Virus record (IMG/VR): IMGVR_UViG_3300043467_000176
Location: 1-30,946 of that record
Direction: 5' to 3' (one strand)
DNA length: 30,946 nt
Source of the DNA: a virus
This document shows positions 1 through 6,844 of this stretch, in pieces; the stretch's first letter is position 1, and the number at the start of each line of letters is the position of its first letter. Position numbers and translations under genes: made by a program. The notes beneath the pieces were generated by a model. The model saw nothing but the letters and a program-made list of their open reading frames with translations. It searched no databases and was not told where the DNA came from.

Positions 1-127
1 TTGATTGTGCATCAACAAATGTATTCATTGCTGTTTTGATGCCTTCGTGTTGAACTGTTTGTTCTACGAATTTCTTTTTAAAGTCTGAAACGCCGTCAAT
101 AAAGGCGTAAGTTGCTGTGTTAAACAT
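1..127 (-). CDS. Phage protein, N-terminal part, possibly phasin-like (runs off the window)
   Basis: The reading frame is open from an ATG at 127 to the left edge and gives 42 residues starting MFNTATYAFIDG. A strong Shine-Dalgarno (AGGAGA) lies 5 bases upstream, so the start is secure. The stretch DFKKKFVEQTVQ followed by a helical segment resembles the start of phasin proteins, which coat polyhydroxyalkanoate granules, but 42 residues are too few for a firm family call. It is preceded by a late-type promoter motif and a hairpin (161-192), so it is probably expressed late. It could equally be an unrelated helical virion protein. Confidence 0.6.
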   Translation of the reverse strand, partial: MFNTATYAFIDGVSDFKKKFVEQTVQHEGIKTAMNTFVDAQS

Positions 128-160
128 AATTTTCTCCTGTGTGTGTTTAAAGTGGGTTTT

Positions 161-192
161 TATGAAGAACCCGTAACTTCATATATATTTAT
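161..192 (-). promoter_or_regulatory. Late-type promoter motif followed by a 5' hairpin
   Basis: On the minus strand ATAAATATA (192-184), close to the T4 late consensus TATAAATA, is directly followed by an inverted repeat with TATGAAG arms (183-177 and 167-161) and a 9-base loop. The transcript would begin at or in this hairpin and run into the gene starting at 127. The same order, motif then hairpin, recurs upstream of folE. Promoter function is inferred. Confidence 0.45.
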
Positions 193-494
193 GCCGTCTG
201 ATAGATTTCTCTATATTTTGACATAGCCAATTCTCTGGCTAGAAATAATCTTAACTTGACATAATCAGTCAATTCCTCATCGTTATTTAAAGAGGTTTCA
301 ATCTTTAATATAATACGACGGGAATTAACTAATATATCCTCATCACTAACTAGAACCTGATTAGGATCAAGTCCCCAGGTCCTAATTGCTATGAGTCTGT
401 ATGGATTACTTCTTAGAAGCTTCGGCTTTTTTATCGTCGGCTTTTGCAGGACTAGCAGGCTTGGTTTCACTTTTGGTATCTGCCTTGGGAGCAT
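189..494 (-). CDS. Hypothetical phage protein, start uncertain
   Basis: This is an open frame of 101 residues if the ATG at 494 is used. That start lies 89 bases inside the preceding signal-peptide gene, which is unusual because neighbours overlap by only a few bases. The region past the neighbour's stop (residues about 30-101, from YRLIAIRTWGLDPNQ onward) has a normal composition with acidic and helical segments (DEDILVNSRR, RLFLARELAMSKYREIY) and looks like a real domain. The first 30 residues are rich in Pro and Lys and mirror the low-complexity neighbour in another frame. There is no in-frame ATG, GTG or TTG near 400, so a non-AUG start or a frameshift from the upstream gene are possible. 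No function recognised. Confidence 0.5.
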   Translation of the reverse strand: MLPRQIPKVKPSLLVLQKPTIKKPKLLRSNPYRLIAIRTWGLDPNQVLVSDEDILVNSRRIILKIETSLNNDEELTDYVKLRLFLARELAMSKYREIYQTA

Positions 495-654
495 CCTTTT
501 TCTTAGCCAATTTCATTTCTTCTTTTGGCGCCTCTGCTTTAGCAGGTGCAGTAGCAGCCGGAGCAGGGGTCGCTGGCTTAGCGGCAGGAGTTGCGGTTTG
601 GGCAAATGCTGTTAATGACAATGCTGATAGGATTACGATTGCTAATGTTTTCAT
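406..654 (-). CDS. Small exported Ala/Pro/Lys-rich protein
   Basis: An 82-residue protein. Residues 1-18 form a classical Sec signal peptide: basic MK, a hydrophobic core (LAIVILSALSLTAF) and an AFA|Q signal peptidase I site. The mature part is a low-complexity chain of Ala, Pro, Lys and Glu (repeated PAAK, APK and KAE units) with no predicted fold. AAGGAAAC upstream of the ATG is a good ribosome binding site. The predicted location is the host periplasm. The signal peptide closely resembles that of the thermonuclease at 30115-30552, which ends VAFA|Q. Its role is unknown; such chains can be linkers or wall-interacting tethers. Confidence 0.7.
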   Translation of the reverse strand: MKTLAIVILSALSLTAFAQTATPAAKPATPAPAATAPAKAEAPKEEMKLAKKKDAPKADTKSETKPASPAKADDKKAEASKK

Positions 655-730
655 TTTAAGTTTCCTTTAAGTTAATGAAGTAGATTTTACAGTCTACATA
701 TATATAACGCGGTAGCCAACTGTTTCGTTG

Positions 731-740
731 ACATAAATAC
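731..740 (+). promoter_or_regulatory. Possible late promoter (ACATAAATAC), 3 bases before the start codon
   Basis: CATAAATAC resembles the T4 late -10 element with its common C extension. The ATG of the plus-strand gene follows three bases later, so a transcript from this element would have almost no leader. A TTGACA overlaps it at 729-734 but has no good -10 partner ahead of the gene. Confidence 0.35.
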
Positions 741-743
741 ATT

Positions 744-1226
744 ATGTTATATATATCTTATCAGGGAATTTACGACGGGCAAAACTATGAATATGCCAAT
801 ACGCCTGACCAAATAGGTAAATCCTTTAACAATGGATTTGCTTGTATGGTAGATGTTTGGAGAATAAATAATACACTTTGTGTTGGACCAGAAGCTGCTC
901 CTATTCCGGTAACTGACAAATATCTACAGGGTAATCGTTTTTGGATTAAATGTGGTAATCAGGACACATATGATTGGTTTACTACACAATCAATAAAACT
1001 ATATCCTAACTACTTTTATCAGCCCAACAGCATGGTCAATGCATTAACTAGTAGCGATAAGTTATGGACACCCGGGACAGTCCCGGTTAACAATACTAGT
1101 ATTATTGTTCTACCTGAAATAAAAGACAGAGCATTGTTTAGTACTGTACAATTAAGATGCTACGGTGTATGTAGCACCTATTTAACCTTCATTAAACGTA
1201 TGCGTAATGAGGGTGAGTGGTATTAA
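744..1226 (+). CDS. Degenerate glycerophosphodiester phosphodiesterase/PI-PLC-like protein
   Basis: A 160-residue protein whose layout matches a short family of GDPD/PI-PLC-like proteins seen in bacteria and phages. That family typically shows ISHRGN near the start, then EN.P..I, a .E.DVW strand, GHD.P, an LW.HAKN strand and an LWT.PG..VMPE end. Here the counterparts are ISYQG (4-8), NTPDQI (19-24), MVDVW (35-39), GPEAAP (48-53), FWIKCGN (66-72), LWTPG (107-111) and IVLPE (121-125). The catalytic His-Arg is replaced by Tyr-Gln, the Glu before DVW by Val and the GHD by GPE, so it is probably inactive and may bind rather than cut. The N-terminus fits the family exactly, which supports the ATG at 744. 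Its stop overlaps the convergent small gene by three bases. Confidence 0.6.
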   Translation: MLYISYQGIYDGQNYEYANTPDQIGKSFNNGFACMVDVWRINNTLCVGPEAAPIPVTDKYLQGNRFWIKCGNQDTYDWFTTQSIKLYPNYFYQPNSMVNALTSSDKLWTPGTVPVNNTSIIVLPEIKDRALFSTVQLRCYGVCSTYLTFIKRMRNEGEWY

Positions 1227-1390
1227 CCACCCCTACCTGTTCTACGTACAACACTTGCACCACCATTACCCTTAGTAGGTTTAGGACCTTGTGATTTTGG
1301 TGCTTTACCTAATCCAGGATGCTTATTATCTTTCTTAGCGGCATTAGCTAAATTAATAAATGGATTCTTACTTTTCTTTTCTTCTGTCAT
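1223..1390 (-). CDS. Small basic phage protein (55 residues)
   Basis: The frame begins MTEEKKSKNPFINLANAAKK and ends VVRRTGRGG. The ATG at 1390 has a good ribosome binding site (AAAGGTGAA) and overlaps the stop of the upstream gene as ATGA, the usual spacing in this genome. It is rich in Lys, Gly and Pro, and the C-terminal half is probably disordered. An RTGRGG tail suggests binding to nucleic acid or acidic protein, but this is inference. Its stop interlocks with that of the convergent gene at 744-1226. Confidence 0.7.
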   Translation of the reverse strand: MTEEKKSKNPFINLANAAKKDNKHPGLGKAPKSQGPKPTKGNGGASVVRRTGRGG

Positions 1391-1794
1391 CTTTTCACCT
1401 TTATGCTATCTAAATATTCATTAACGTTTCCATATAAACTTACCATCATAGCTATTTTGCTATCATAAAATCGTATATAAGGAAAGCTTTTCTTCCCATC
1501 TTTATTTACCCCCATATAATAGGGGCATTTGATTTTTTTATTAAGTTCTAATATATAAGCATGATATTGAGTTTCTGGCTGTAATTTTAACTCATATTGA
1601 TAAAATTCTATCTCTGCCATTCTAAATGCTAAATCCCCGGTGTCCGTTAAACGTAATCCATCTTGGCGACCAGTCATCCACCACTTGAACAACAGTTTAT
1701 CTATCGGTATAATTTTTTCTTGATTGAGAGAGTCAGGAAGTTGAGCCAATACAACTTCTGTAATAGTTTCTTTAAGGGTCTTACGTTTACTCAT
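1387..1794 (-). CDS. Conserved-looking T4-like phage hypothetical protein
   Basis: 135 residues starting MSKRKTLKETITEVV. I chose the ATG at 1794, which overlaps the upstream stop, over a TTG at 1806. The segments LLFKWWMTGRQDGLRLTDTG, IKCPYYMG and FYDSKIAMMVSLYGNVNEYL are of a type common in small proteins of T4-like phages of aquatic bacteria. No catalytic motif is visible. It is part of the tightly overlapped minus-strand run between about 2.8 and 1.2 kb. Function unknown. Confidence 0.75.
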   Translation of the reverse strand: MSKRKTLKETITEVVLAQLPDSLNQEKIIPIDKLLFKWWMTGRQDGLRLTDTGDLAFRMAEIEFYQYELKLQPETQYHAYILELNKKIKCPYYMGVNKDGKKSFPYIRFYDSKIAMMVSLYGNVNEYLDSIKVKR

Positions 1795-2080
1795 CTGGGT
1801 AGACAACTCTACCTGAATTCATAAACACCACAGTAAACTTATCGGTTTTAAATTGTACATTTAATTTGCGACATAGATTACGTGCATGTCCCGGATTACT
1901 AAAACTTGTCTTTTTGTACTTAGGTGTTGCTTCATTATCTAAGTAATGTTGGCTTTTTAGATTAATAGGTTGACCATCATAAAACACAGCCCATATGCCA
2001 GCGGCTTCTACAATTTGATCACATTTATATGTTACTTTGTCTACTAGTTCAAGTAGTACCTTGGGTTGTGTTCTACTCAT
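1787..2080 (-). CDS. Hypothetical phage protein
   Basis: 97 residues, starting at an ATG that overlaps the preceding stop as TAATG. It is a mixed alpha/beta protein with a basic middle (KYKKTSF, HARNLCRKLNVQFKTDKFTVV) and no signal peptide or membrane segment. It lies in the compact minus-strand run read from the promoter at 2759-2787. I recognise no family motif. Confidence 0.7.
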   Translation of the reverse strand: MSRTQPKVLLELVDKVTYKCDQIVEAAGIWAVFYDGQPINLKSQHYLDNEATPKYKKTSFSNPGHARNLCRKLNVQFKTDKFTVVFMNSGRVVYPDE

Positions 2081-2280
2081 TAAAATCTACCGCCGTTTAA
2101 TTCTACCTGTAATACAGGTTCTGCTACAACCTTATTTTGCAACAATTCATAGTTATCAATAATTAATTTACTTAATTCATCACGCAATATCCTAGCCTCA
2201 CTAATGGGAATGACCACATCTTTTCCCTGTCTACTCTCCATAACGGATACTTTGTCTATAAATCGTTTAATATGTAACAT
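2080..2280 (-). CDS. Small T4-like phage hypothetical protein
   Basis: 66 residues starting MLHIKRFIDKVSVMESRQGKD. The ATG at 2280 is preferred over a TTG one codon earlier because it forms a TGATG overlap with the upstream stop. It is mainly helical with a long amphipathic segment (SEARILRDELSKLIIDNYELL), of a kind frequent in early regions of T4-like phages. The ATAAATAC just ahead of the start is the coding sequence for the last residues of the upstream gene and is not counted as a promoter. Function unknown. Confidence 0.7.
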   Translation of the reverse strand: MLHIKRFIDKVSVMESRQGKDVVIPISEARILRDELSKLIIDNYELLQNKVVAEPVLQVELNGGRF

Positions 2281-2741
2281 CAAGTATTTATCGCTTTTTT
2301 AGCCTCATTTTCAGTTTTATATGGTCCTTGATATGGATAACGCTGAATAAAGATATATTTAGGGCAAAAAACTGTTTCTTTTTCATGTCCTTGTTGGATT
2401 ATAAACCAACCTGCCGCATGATAACATTTGCTTTTAGCTCCAGTTGTAAATAAATGTAGTTTACGTTTAATATCTAACATACTATTAAAGACTTTATCAG
2501 TGGTAGGATATACTTTAAAGGGTAAATCATGTTTAGTTTTATCTGCTTTTTGTACAGTTTCAAACTCAATATTTGTCTTACGTTTAATAGCTGTAGTATT
2601 TTTATAATGGCTCTTATTGCCATTCAATTTAACTTCAAATCCTGAACCGTCTGCTAGCACGTTACCAACTTTTTCTTTACCATCAGTAACAATCCAGAAT
2701 TGATTCTTTACTACGGGTTTTGCAATTAGTGTTTTAGTCAT
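2280..2741 (-). CDS. Hypothetical phage protein, first gene after a strong promoter
   Basis: 153 residues. GAGGAAT lies just upstream of the ATG, and a consensus sigma70 promoter (2759-2787) drives it, so it heads an early transcription unit. The N-terminal half looks beta-rich (QFWIVTDGKEKVGNVLADGSGFEVKLNG), followed by a Lys-rich part and a C-terminal YFIQRYPYQGPYKTENEA-like end (ending PYKTENEAKKAINT). It has three Cys but no metal motif. The function is not recognised. Confidence 0.72.
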   Translation of the reverse strand: MTKTLIAKPVVKNQFWIVTDGKEKVGNVLADGSGFEVKLNGNKSHYKNTTAIKRKTNIEFETVQKADKTKHDLPFKVYPTTDKVFNSMLDIKRKLHLFTTGAKSKCYHAAGWFIIQQGHEKETVFCPKYIFIQRYPYQGPYKTENEAKKAINT

Positions 2742-2758
2742 TTTTATTCCTCTGTGTA

Positions 2759-2787
2759 AGTATACTATGTTTAAATGTACATGTCAA
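2759..2787 (-). promoter_or_regulatory. Consensus sigma70 promoter TTGACA-N17-TATACT
   Basis: The -35 TTGACA is at 2787-2782 and the -10 TATACT at 2764-2759, with exactly 17 bases between. The transcript would start near 2752 and give a leader of about 11 bases carrying GAGGAA before the gene at 2741. The -35 box lies inside the end of the upstream coding region. Confidence 0.75.
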
Positions 2788-3055
2788 CCGTTTTACCAAG
2801 ATTATACAGATATTGGTACTCTTGGTATTCTCGGGTAAGTTTTAATGATTCGTAACGTTTTATTTCTTCAACATGATGTTGGAAATCTCTATCTTGTTCT
2901 AATCGTCTTGAGGATTGTGCTTTTAATATCTTTTCTTTTTCTAAATCTTGAGCCGTTGCAATATCTCGGACCTTTGATAATTCCATAGCATCTTTTAACA
3001 TATTATACCGTAAGGTATAATTAAGCAAAGGAGTGGGGGTAGATATCTTATTCAT
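2771..3055 (-). CDS. Hypothetical helical phage protein
   Basis: 94 residues, strongly helical and charged (EKEKILKAQSSRRLEQDRDFQHHVEEIKR type segments), probably coiled-coil from about residue 30 to 85. It starts with an ATGA overlap on the previous gene. No domain is recognised. Confidence 0.68.
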   Translation of the reverse strand: MNKISTPTPLLNYTLRYNMLKDAMELSKVRDIATAQDLEKEKILKAQSSRRLEQDRDFQHHVEEIKRYESLKLTREYQEYQYLYNLGKTVDMYI

Positions 3056-3267
3056 TCAAATCCAAAATGCTTCTTAATTGCTTTCTTTGCTTCTGCAATA
3101 CTACTTTCATGTTGTGATTGGTCAAATGTAGTATGTACATGCGGTTTCTCCGTACTATCTAATGCTAATATACATTCATCTATTAATATCTTTGCAAATG
3201 CACCTACCGCAAATTGATCGTCAGTAATACATTGTTCTGCTAATTTTGTTAGTTTTTCATTATCCAT
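3052..3267 (-). CDS. Small hypothetical phage protein
   Basis: 71 residues starting MDNEKLTKLAEQCITDDQF, with AAAGGATAAAC just upstream as ribosome binding site. It is helical and acidic, with a basic C-terminus (AKKAIKKHFGFE). It resembles small conserved proteins of T4-like phages but has no assigned role. It shares a transcript with its neighbours. Confidence 0.68.
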   Translation of the reverse strand: MDNEKLTKLAEQCITDDQFAVGAFAKILIDECILALDSTEKPHVHTTFDQSQHESSIAEAKKAIKKHFGFE

Positions 3268-3276
3268 GTTTATCCT

Positions 3277-3516
3277 TTATTTAAATAATTTCACATCCTT
3301 GTGTTTGACAATTATAACACGATGTATATTATCTTTATATTTAATAGGTAAATCCAAACACACACTAATTCTTGGTCCTTCAATCTCATTAATTAATGTG
3401 TCATTTCCCACAGTACCGACAAATGGAATCTTATTCCATTTACCAATAACACGGTCACCTATACTGTATTTACCCATGTATCGGTTTGCATTAAAATACT
3501 CAGCTAAACTTGCCAT
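3277..3516 (-). CDS. Small beta-rich phage protein (SH3-like barrel suspected)
   Basis: 79 residues. The segment YSIGDRVIGKWNKIPFVGTV followed by strands INEIEGPRISVCLDL and HRVIIVKHKDV reads as a small beta-barrel of the type kept in many T4-like phages. The IGDRV..KW opening is typical of SH3-like folds that bind nucleic acid or protein, but that is inference. It starts as TAATG on the previous stop. Confidence 0.7.
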   Translation of the reverse strand: MASLAEYFNANRYMGKYSIGDRVIGKWNKIPFVGTVGNDTLINEIEGPRISVCLDLPIKYKDNIHRVIIVKHKDVKLFK

Positions 3517-3713
3517 TATAACATAAATTGTTTTAGCAAATCATATGCTAAAGACAAGTCCTCTACCACTGGTTCTTCTAGGATTTTACGATATTCTGTA
3601 ATGATTTCCAAAGCATAAGCTTGATCCTCATCATTCAATGAGTTCCACCACTCAAACAATTCTTGTGGATTCTTGTTTAAGATATATTGAAGGTTTTTGT
3701 AATCTCTTGTCAT
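3516..3713 (-). CDS. Small hypothetical phage protein
   Basis: 65 residues, acidic and helical (PQELFEWWNSLNDEDQAYALEI). It overlaps the downstream gene as TAATG and follows the upstream gene by one base. No motif is recognised; it is kept as a gene because of the spacing and normal composition. Confidence 0.68.
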   Translation of the reverse strand: MTRDYKNLQYILNKNPQELFEWWNSLNDEDQAYALEIITEYRKILEEPVVEDLSLAYDLLKQFML

Positions 3714-3714
3714 T

Positions 3715-3942
3715 TTATTCTCCTAATTTTTCCCAAGTATAATCAACTTCTTTTATATATGCCACAGGCTTTAACCACCCATGACTGATACATTCTTGTA
3801 TTATTTTTTTGTAACTGTTCGGGCATTGTTGGCTAATCTCAAATCCAGCACGTGCAGCCATAAAGTTTCCATTGTAAATCATAAAGTCCGGATCGCCTGG
3901 ACGAATTGTTTTAATAGTTTTGTCCGGTTTAGTAAAGTTCAT
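3715..3942 (-). CDS. Small hypothetical phage protein
   Basis: 75 residues starting MNFTKPDKTIKTIRPGDPDF, with a central FMAARAGFEISQQCP helix and CISHGWLKPVAYIKEVDYTWE at the end. The ATG overlaps the RNase H stop as ATGA, so the two are translationally coupled. It is probably a conserved T4-like phage protein of unknown role. Confidence 0.7.
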   Translation of the reverse strand: MNFTKPDKTIKTIRPGDPDFMIYNGNFMAARAGFEISQQCPNSYKKIIQECISHGWLKPVAYIKEVDYTWEKLGE

Positions 3943-4937
3943 GCCAAATTACCCTTATAAGGATTGTTCAACCATTTAGCATATGTATCTGCTTGTTCAC
4001 TAATCTTAGTCAATTCATACTTACCACAGAATTTCATAAAATGAATGCCAACCTGAGGAGTAATCGTTGTACGTACACCCTCACGAATGTTTGTATCTAC
4101 TGATAGTTTAACTTGATCAGGTTGTCTAGTCAAATCAATCAATACCCGATTGCGTTCATAATCGTCACGTACACGATGTTCCACATCATTATGGTCTACC
4201 CATCTTTGTAACATCATGTTATTCCAATCAAAGCCCTGTTTGTTACGGTCAGCATAAGCTTCCATCAATCCTGCTTTCTTTTGTGTACCTTTACTACGTA
4301 CACCGGGATATGCACTAAACACATTGTCAGTACTATCACCACGCATACATTTCTCAAATAGAATATATTGTGGGTCACCTAACAGTTTTGGCTCACTAGT
4401 TTTCTTATCCTTGACAATTTTGCCTTTATCGTCAAAATAACCCTCAAGTGTAATTAATTGATTGCTAATGCCATTATACTGTTTTACATTTTCTGTAATC
4501 AGTTGAATGTAATCACTATCGCTACTGATAATGAAATGTTCATCATCAGGGTGCAAGTGAATAAATCTAGCAATCAAGTCATCAGCTTCTGCTTTAGGAT
4601 CACGCAATACTGATACGTTAGTTTTCTCACGCAAAAAAGTTGTGAATTTTTCATATGTTTCCCAGAACATTTCATTTTCTTCTTTTTCAGCTTGAGTCTG
4701 TGCTTGTGTATCCACAACACGATTTTTCTTATATGGCTCGTAATAGTCTTTGCGCCAGCTTCTGCCTTCGAGACAGAACACAACGTGGTCAATGCCAAAT
4801 TTGCGAACTATTTGATTGCATGATGCAAGTGTAAGATGTAGTGCCATCCCGATTTTTTCCCATGTATCTGAGTTTCGGGAAGCAACGTGCCGGGCACGAA
4901 AGAATGTGTTAGCTGTGTCAATTAGTGCGTATTTCAT
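3939..4937 (-). CDS. rnh: T4-type 5'-3' exonuclease / RNase H
   Basis: A 332-residue FEN-1/RNase H family nuclease that removes RNA primers and flaps from the lagging strand. Visible acid metal ligands are LIDTANTFF (D7), EADD (117-120), SSDSDYIQL (138-146) and GDSTDN (200-205). The basic arch segment SWRKDYYEPYKKNR (60-73) contacts the 5' end. The length matches T4 Rnh (305 residues) with a modest C-terminal tail. A strong promoter lies six bases before the ATG, giving a leaderless or near-leaderless transcript, and no Shine-Dalgarno is seen. It fits with the polymerase, clamp and DsbA genes elsewhere in the window. Confidence 0.93.
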   Translation of the reverse strand: MKYALIDTANTFFRARHVASRNSDTWEKIGMALHLTLASCNQIVRKFGIDHVVFCLEGRSWRKDYYEPYKKNRVVDTQAQTQAEKEENEMFWETYEKFTTFLREKTNVSVLRDPKAEADDLIARFIHLHPDDEHFIISSDSDYIQLITENVKQYNGISNQLITLEGYFDDKGKIVKDKKTSEPKLLGDPQYILFEKCMRGDSTDNVFSAYPGVRSKGTQKKAGLMEAYADRNKQGFDWNNMMLQRWVDHNDVEHRVRDDYERNRVLIDLTRQPDQVKLSVDTNIREGVRTTITPQVGIHFMKFCGKYELTKISEQADTYAKWLNNPYKGNLA

Positions 4938-4943
4938 ATGTTT

Positions 4944-4972
4944 ATTATATACTACTATTTAGATTATTTCAA
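4944..4972 (-). promoter_or_regulatory. Sigma70 promoter TTGAAA-N17-TATAAT, six bases from the RNase H start
   Basis: TTGAAA is at 4972-4967 and TATAAT at 4949-4944, with a 17-base spacer. The ATG at 4937 follows TATAAT by six bases, so the expected transcription start is the A of the start codon. The -35 box is formed by the last codons and stop of the upstream gene. Confidence 0.72.
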
Positions 4973-5755
4973 TTGTATTTGGGCAGTTGTTAATCGAGCA
5001 AAAACATCATTGCCGAATGTCCATCCGTCGGGCATACTTGTTTGCATGTCCAGTTCATTGTCAAGCAATTCAGCTTCCTCATTAGTAATCAATACAATAG
5101 CCAAATTGTTTTTAATCATTTGTGCTACTTCAGTTACACTACGTTTTTCCATAGTCATTGTAACCGCTTGATTATAAATTAAAATACAAGGAACGATATG
5201 TTCACGATAAGTATTTTCTTTAGTGCGTTTAATACTTTGACCGATGGTAATTAAGTGGTCAATACTATCGCCCTCAAGTAATGCTCTAGTATTTTCTAAA
5301 CCAAACCCATCTTCATTATCAATAAAATACTTGAAACGTTTGGCAATCTTTTCAAAGATATTACGTTCGGATACTTCACGTGGAATCGGTTTGATAGCTT
5401 GACCACGTACCTTACGTACAATAGTTTCAATAGCTTCAATGGTACCGACAATGACCCAAAAGTTTTCAAGTATATCACCATCAAAAGGGATATTAATAAA
5501 GTCCTTTGCATCTTTGCGTGATTCGGAACGTTTACCTGTTTTCTCAGTAAATCCTTGACCTAGGATTTGTTTACGCATTTCGGCAACATCTTCTGGAAGT
5601 GCAAGCCAGCCCACAGTATAGTGGTTCTTTTTAATTTCACACTTTACACCGTTGTTGGTATATAGTACGCAGTTGTTTTGTTCCTCGTAAACACGTTCGG
5701 TATACCCACGTTCCTCACATGAGTTTTTGAACAGTTTGAATGATATAGCTGCCAT
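4964..5755 (-). CDS. Hypothetical phage protein behind a perfect consensus promoter
   Basis: 263 residues with no recognised motif. It is mixed alpha/beta. The N-terminal part (1-70) reads like a small domain with strands NCVLYTNNGVKCEIKKNHYTVGWL. The middle (85-120) has INIPFDGDILENFWVIVGTIEAIE, and residues 150-200 contain FGLENTRALLEGDSIDHLITIGQSIKRT. It is the first gene after TTGACA-N17-TATAAT (5786-5814) and sits directly upstream of RNase H, so it is likely an early, abundant protein, perhaps a host-takeover or replication accessory factor. No function can be claimed. Confidence 0.75.
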   Translation of the reverse strand: MAAISFKLFKNSCEERGYTERVYEEQNNCVLYTNNGVKCEIKKNHYTVGWLALPEDVAEMRKQILGQGFTEKTGKRSESRKDAKDFINIPFDGDILENFWVIVGTIEAIETIVRKVRGQAIKPIPREVSERNIFEKIAKRFKYFIDNEDGFGLENTRALLEGDSIDHLITIGQSIKRTKENTYREHIVPCILIYNQAVTMTMEKRSVTEVAQMIKNNLAIVLITNEEAELLDNELDMQTSMPDGWTFGNDVFARLTTAQIQLK

Positions 5756-5785
5756 AATATAGTCCGTTATGCGATTTAATAGTTA

Positions 5786-5814
5786 ATTATAGCACCTTTT
5801 CCATTTATTGTCAA
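5786..5814 (-). promoter_or_regulatory. Perfect consensus sigma70 promoter TTGACA-N17-TATAAT
   Basis: Both hexamers are exact: -35 at 5814-5809, -10 at 5791-5786, spacer 17. The leader of about 24 bases runs to the ATG at 5755. It is the strongest host-type promoter in the window and marks the genes downstream as early. Confidence 0.85.
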
Positions 5815-5836
5815 CTATGAGAATGTTGTATTTTTA

Positions 5837-6418
5837 CTACATTCCAAACAAATTATACACAGATTTAGGTATATATCCACCTCTATAGTGCTTGGTATTA
5901 GTAGGGTCTTGTACATTGAGATAAGGTAATCTACCAAACGTAGCTTTGTATTGCTTTGCTAATTCACCCTCGGCCCAGGTAGTAGCCTTCAATTCATCAC
6001 TTTCATGGACATTTGAAAAAACCATTCTTGTAGAAACATCCCAAACTGCAATAGTTACATCATTCTTGTTGAATGATGCTGGCAAAAGTCCTTGTGGAAT
6101 TAAATAATTTTCAATGCCTCCCCAAAAATCAGCACCATGTGAACTACGGACATGTAGTTCTTCCCATCCAGGTACCCAACTTAATTGTCGAGTAATACGC
6201 TCACCAACTTGATATTGTCTCTTATTACCAAGACTAGGTGAACTCATTCCAACCTTTGAAAAGTCATATGACAATGGACCTGGCTTAAAACACATACCGT
6301 AAACATATGATTTCACAATGCCATTGTGTCTCATAATTGCATAGATATCTCTACAATTTTTTAATTTTGAGCAATCTATCACAAAATCTGGATTAAACAA
6401 ATCAATATTTTTTAACAT
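5837..6418 (-). CDS. Possible GIY-YIG-like nuclease or related fold
   Basis: 193 residues. IYAIMRHNGIVKSYVYGM (near 26-43), then KVGMSSP (55-61), GERITRQL (72-79) and much later AEGELAKQYKATFGRLPYLN (near 149-168) follow the order of GIY-YIG elements: the two strands, a KVG strand, an Arg on a helix and a Glu before LN. The match is loose and spread over more residues than usual, so this is a candidate only. It lies directly downstream of uvdE and a 141-residue gene in one transcript. It could act in repair or be an unrelated phage protein. Confidence 0.55.
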   Translation of the reverse strand: MLKNIDLFNPDFVIDCSKLKNCRDIYAIMRHNGIVKSYVYGMCFKPGPLSYDFSKVGMSSPSLGNKRQYQVGERITRQLSWVPGWEELHVRSSHGADFWGGIENYLIPQGLLPASFNKNDVTIAVWDVSTRMVFSNVHESDELKATTWAEGELAKQYKATFGRLPYLNVQDPTNTKHYRGGYIPKSVYNLFGM

Positions 6419-6844
6419 TTAACTTACCTCTGTTCTACCGTTACCTAAATCTTTTGTACGAATAACTCTTGCATCACGGCTTTCTGTACGGTTCTCCGGA
6501 TCAGCTACCTGCTGTTCATACATCTCTAATGCTACATTCCGACATACTGTCTGAAACCATCTATCAACTATGATTACATCTGTATCATCTTCACGTTGTC
6601 TATAACCTGCTTTGATAAGATTCAATACAAACTTGTCATTGAAATCTAAATCAAATGCACCATCATTGATATTCTCAGGATTGATTTCTACCTTAGTAAT
6701 AGCAATGTATGGTTCACCTGCCGCCGTTGCTTTTTCTTTTTCAGTAAGTTCAGTCTTAGCTTTAACTTGTTTAGGCTTAGGCTCTTTCTTAACAACAGGG
6801 GCATCCTCTTGTTTCTTAAATAAGTTCTTTAATTTTTCAAACAT
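6419..6844 (-). CDS. T4-like phage hypothetical protein with basic N-terminal tail
   Basis: 141 residues. Residues 1-40 are Lys/Pro rich and probably disordered. The remainder is compact (EKATAAGEPYIAITKVEINPE, GAFDLDFNDKFVLNLIKAGYR, DRWFQTVCRNVALEMYEQQ). The opening MFEKLKNLFKK is amphipathic. It overlaps the end of uvdE by 16 bases, and the next gene begins right after its stop. The pattern is familiar from T4-like phages of aquatic bacteria, but no function is known to me. Confidence 0.72.
   Translation of the reverse strand: MFEKLKNLFKKQEDAPVVKKEPKPKQVKAKTELTEKEKATAAGEPYIAITKVEINPENINDGAFDLDFNDKFVLNLIKAGYRQREDDTDVIIVDRWFQTVCRNVALEMYEQQVADPENRTESRDARVIRTKDLGNGRTEVS

Noticed and set aside
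2284-2292. ATAAATAC three bases before the start at 2280, as a late promoter
   Set aside because: It is the codons for the last residues and stop of the upstream gene (AINT), so the match is likely coincidental.
3513-3522. TATAAT overlapping the start at 3516
   Set aside because: It is formed by a stop-start overlap (TTATAATGG) and has no -35 partner.
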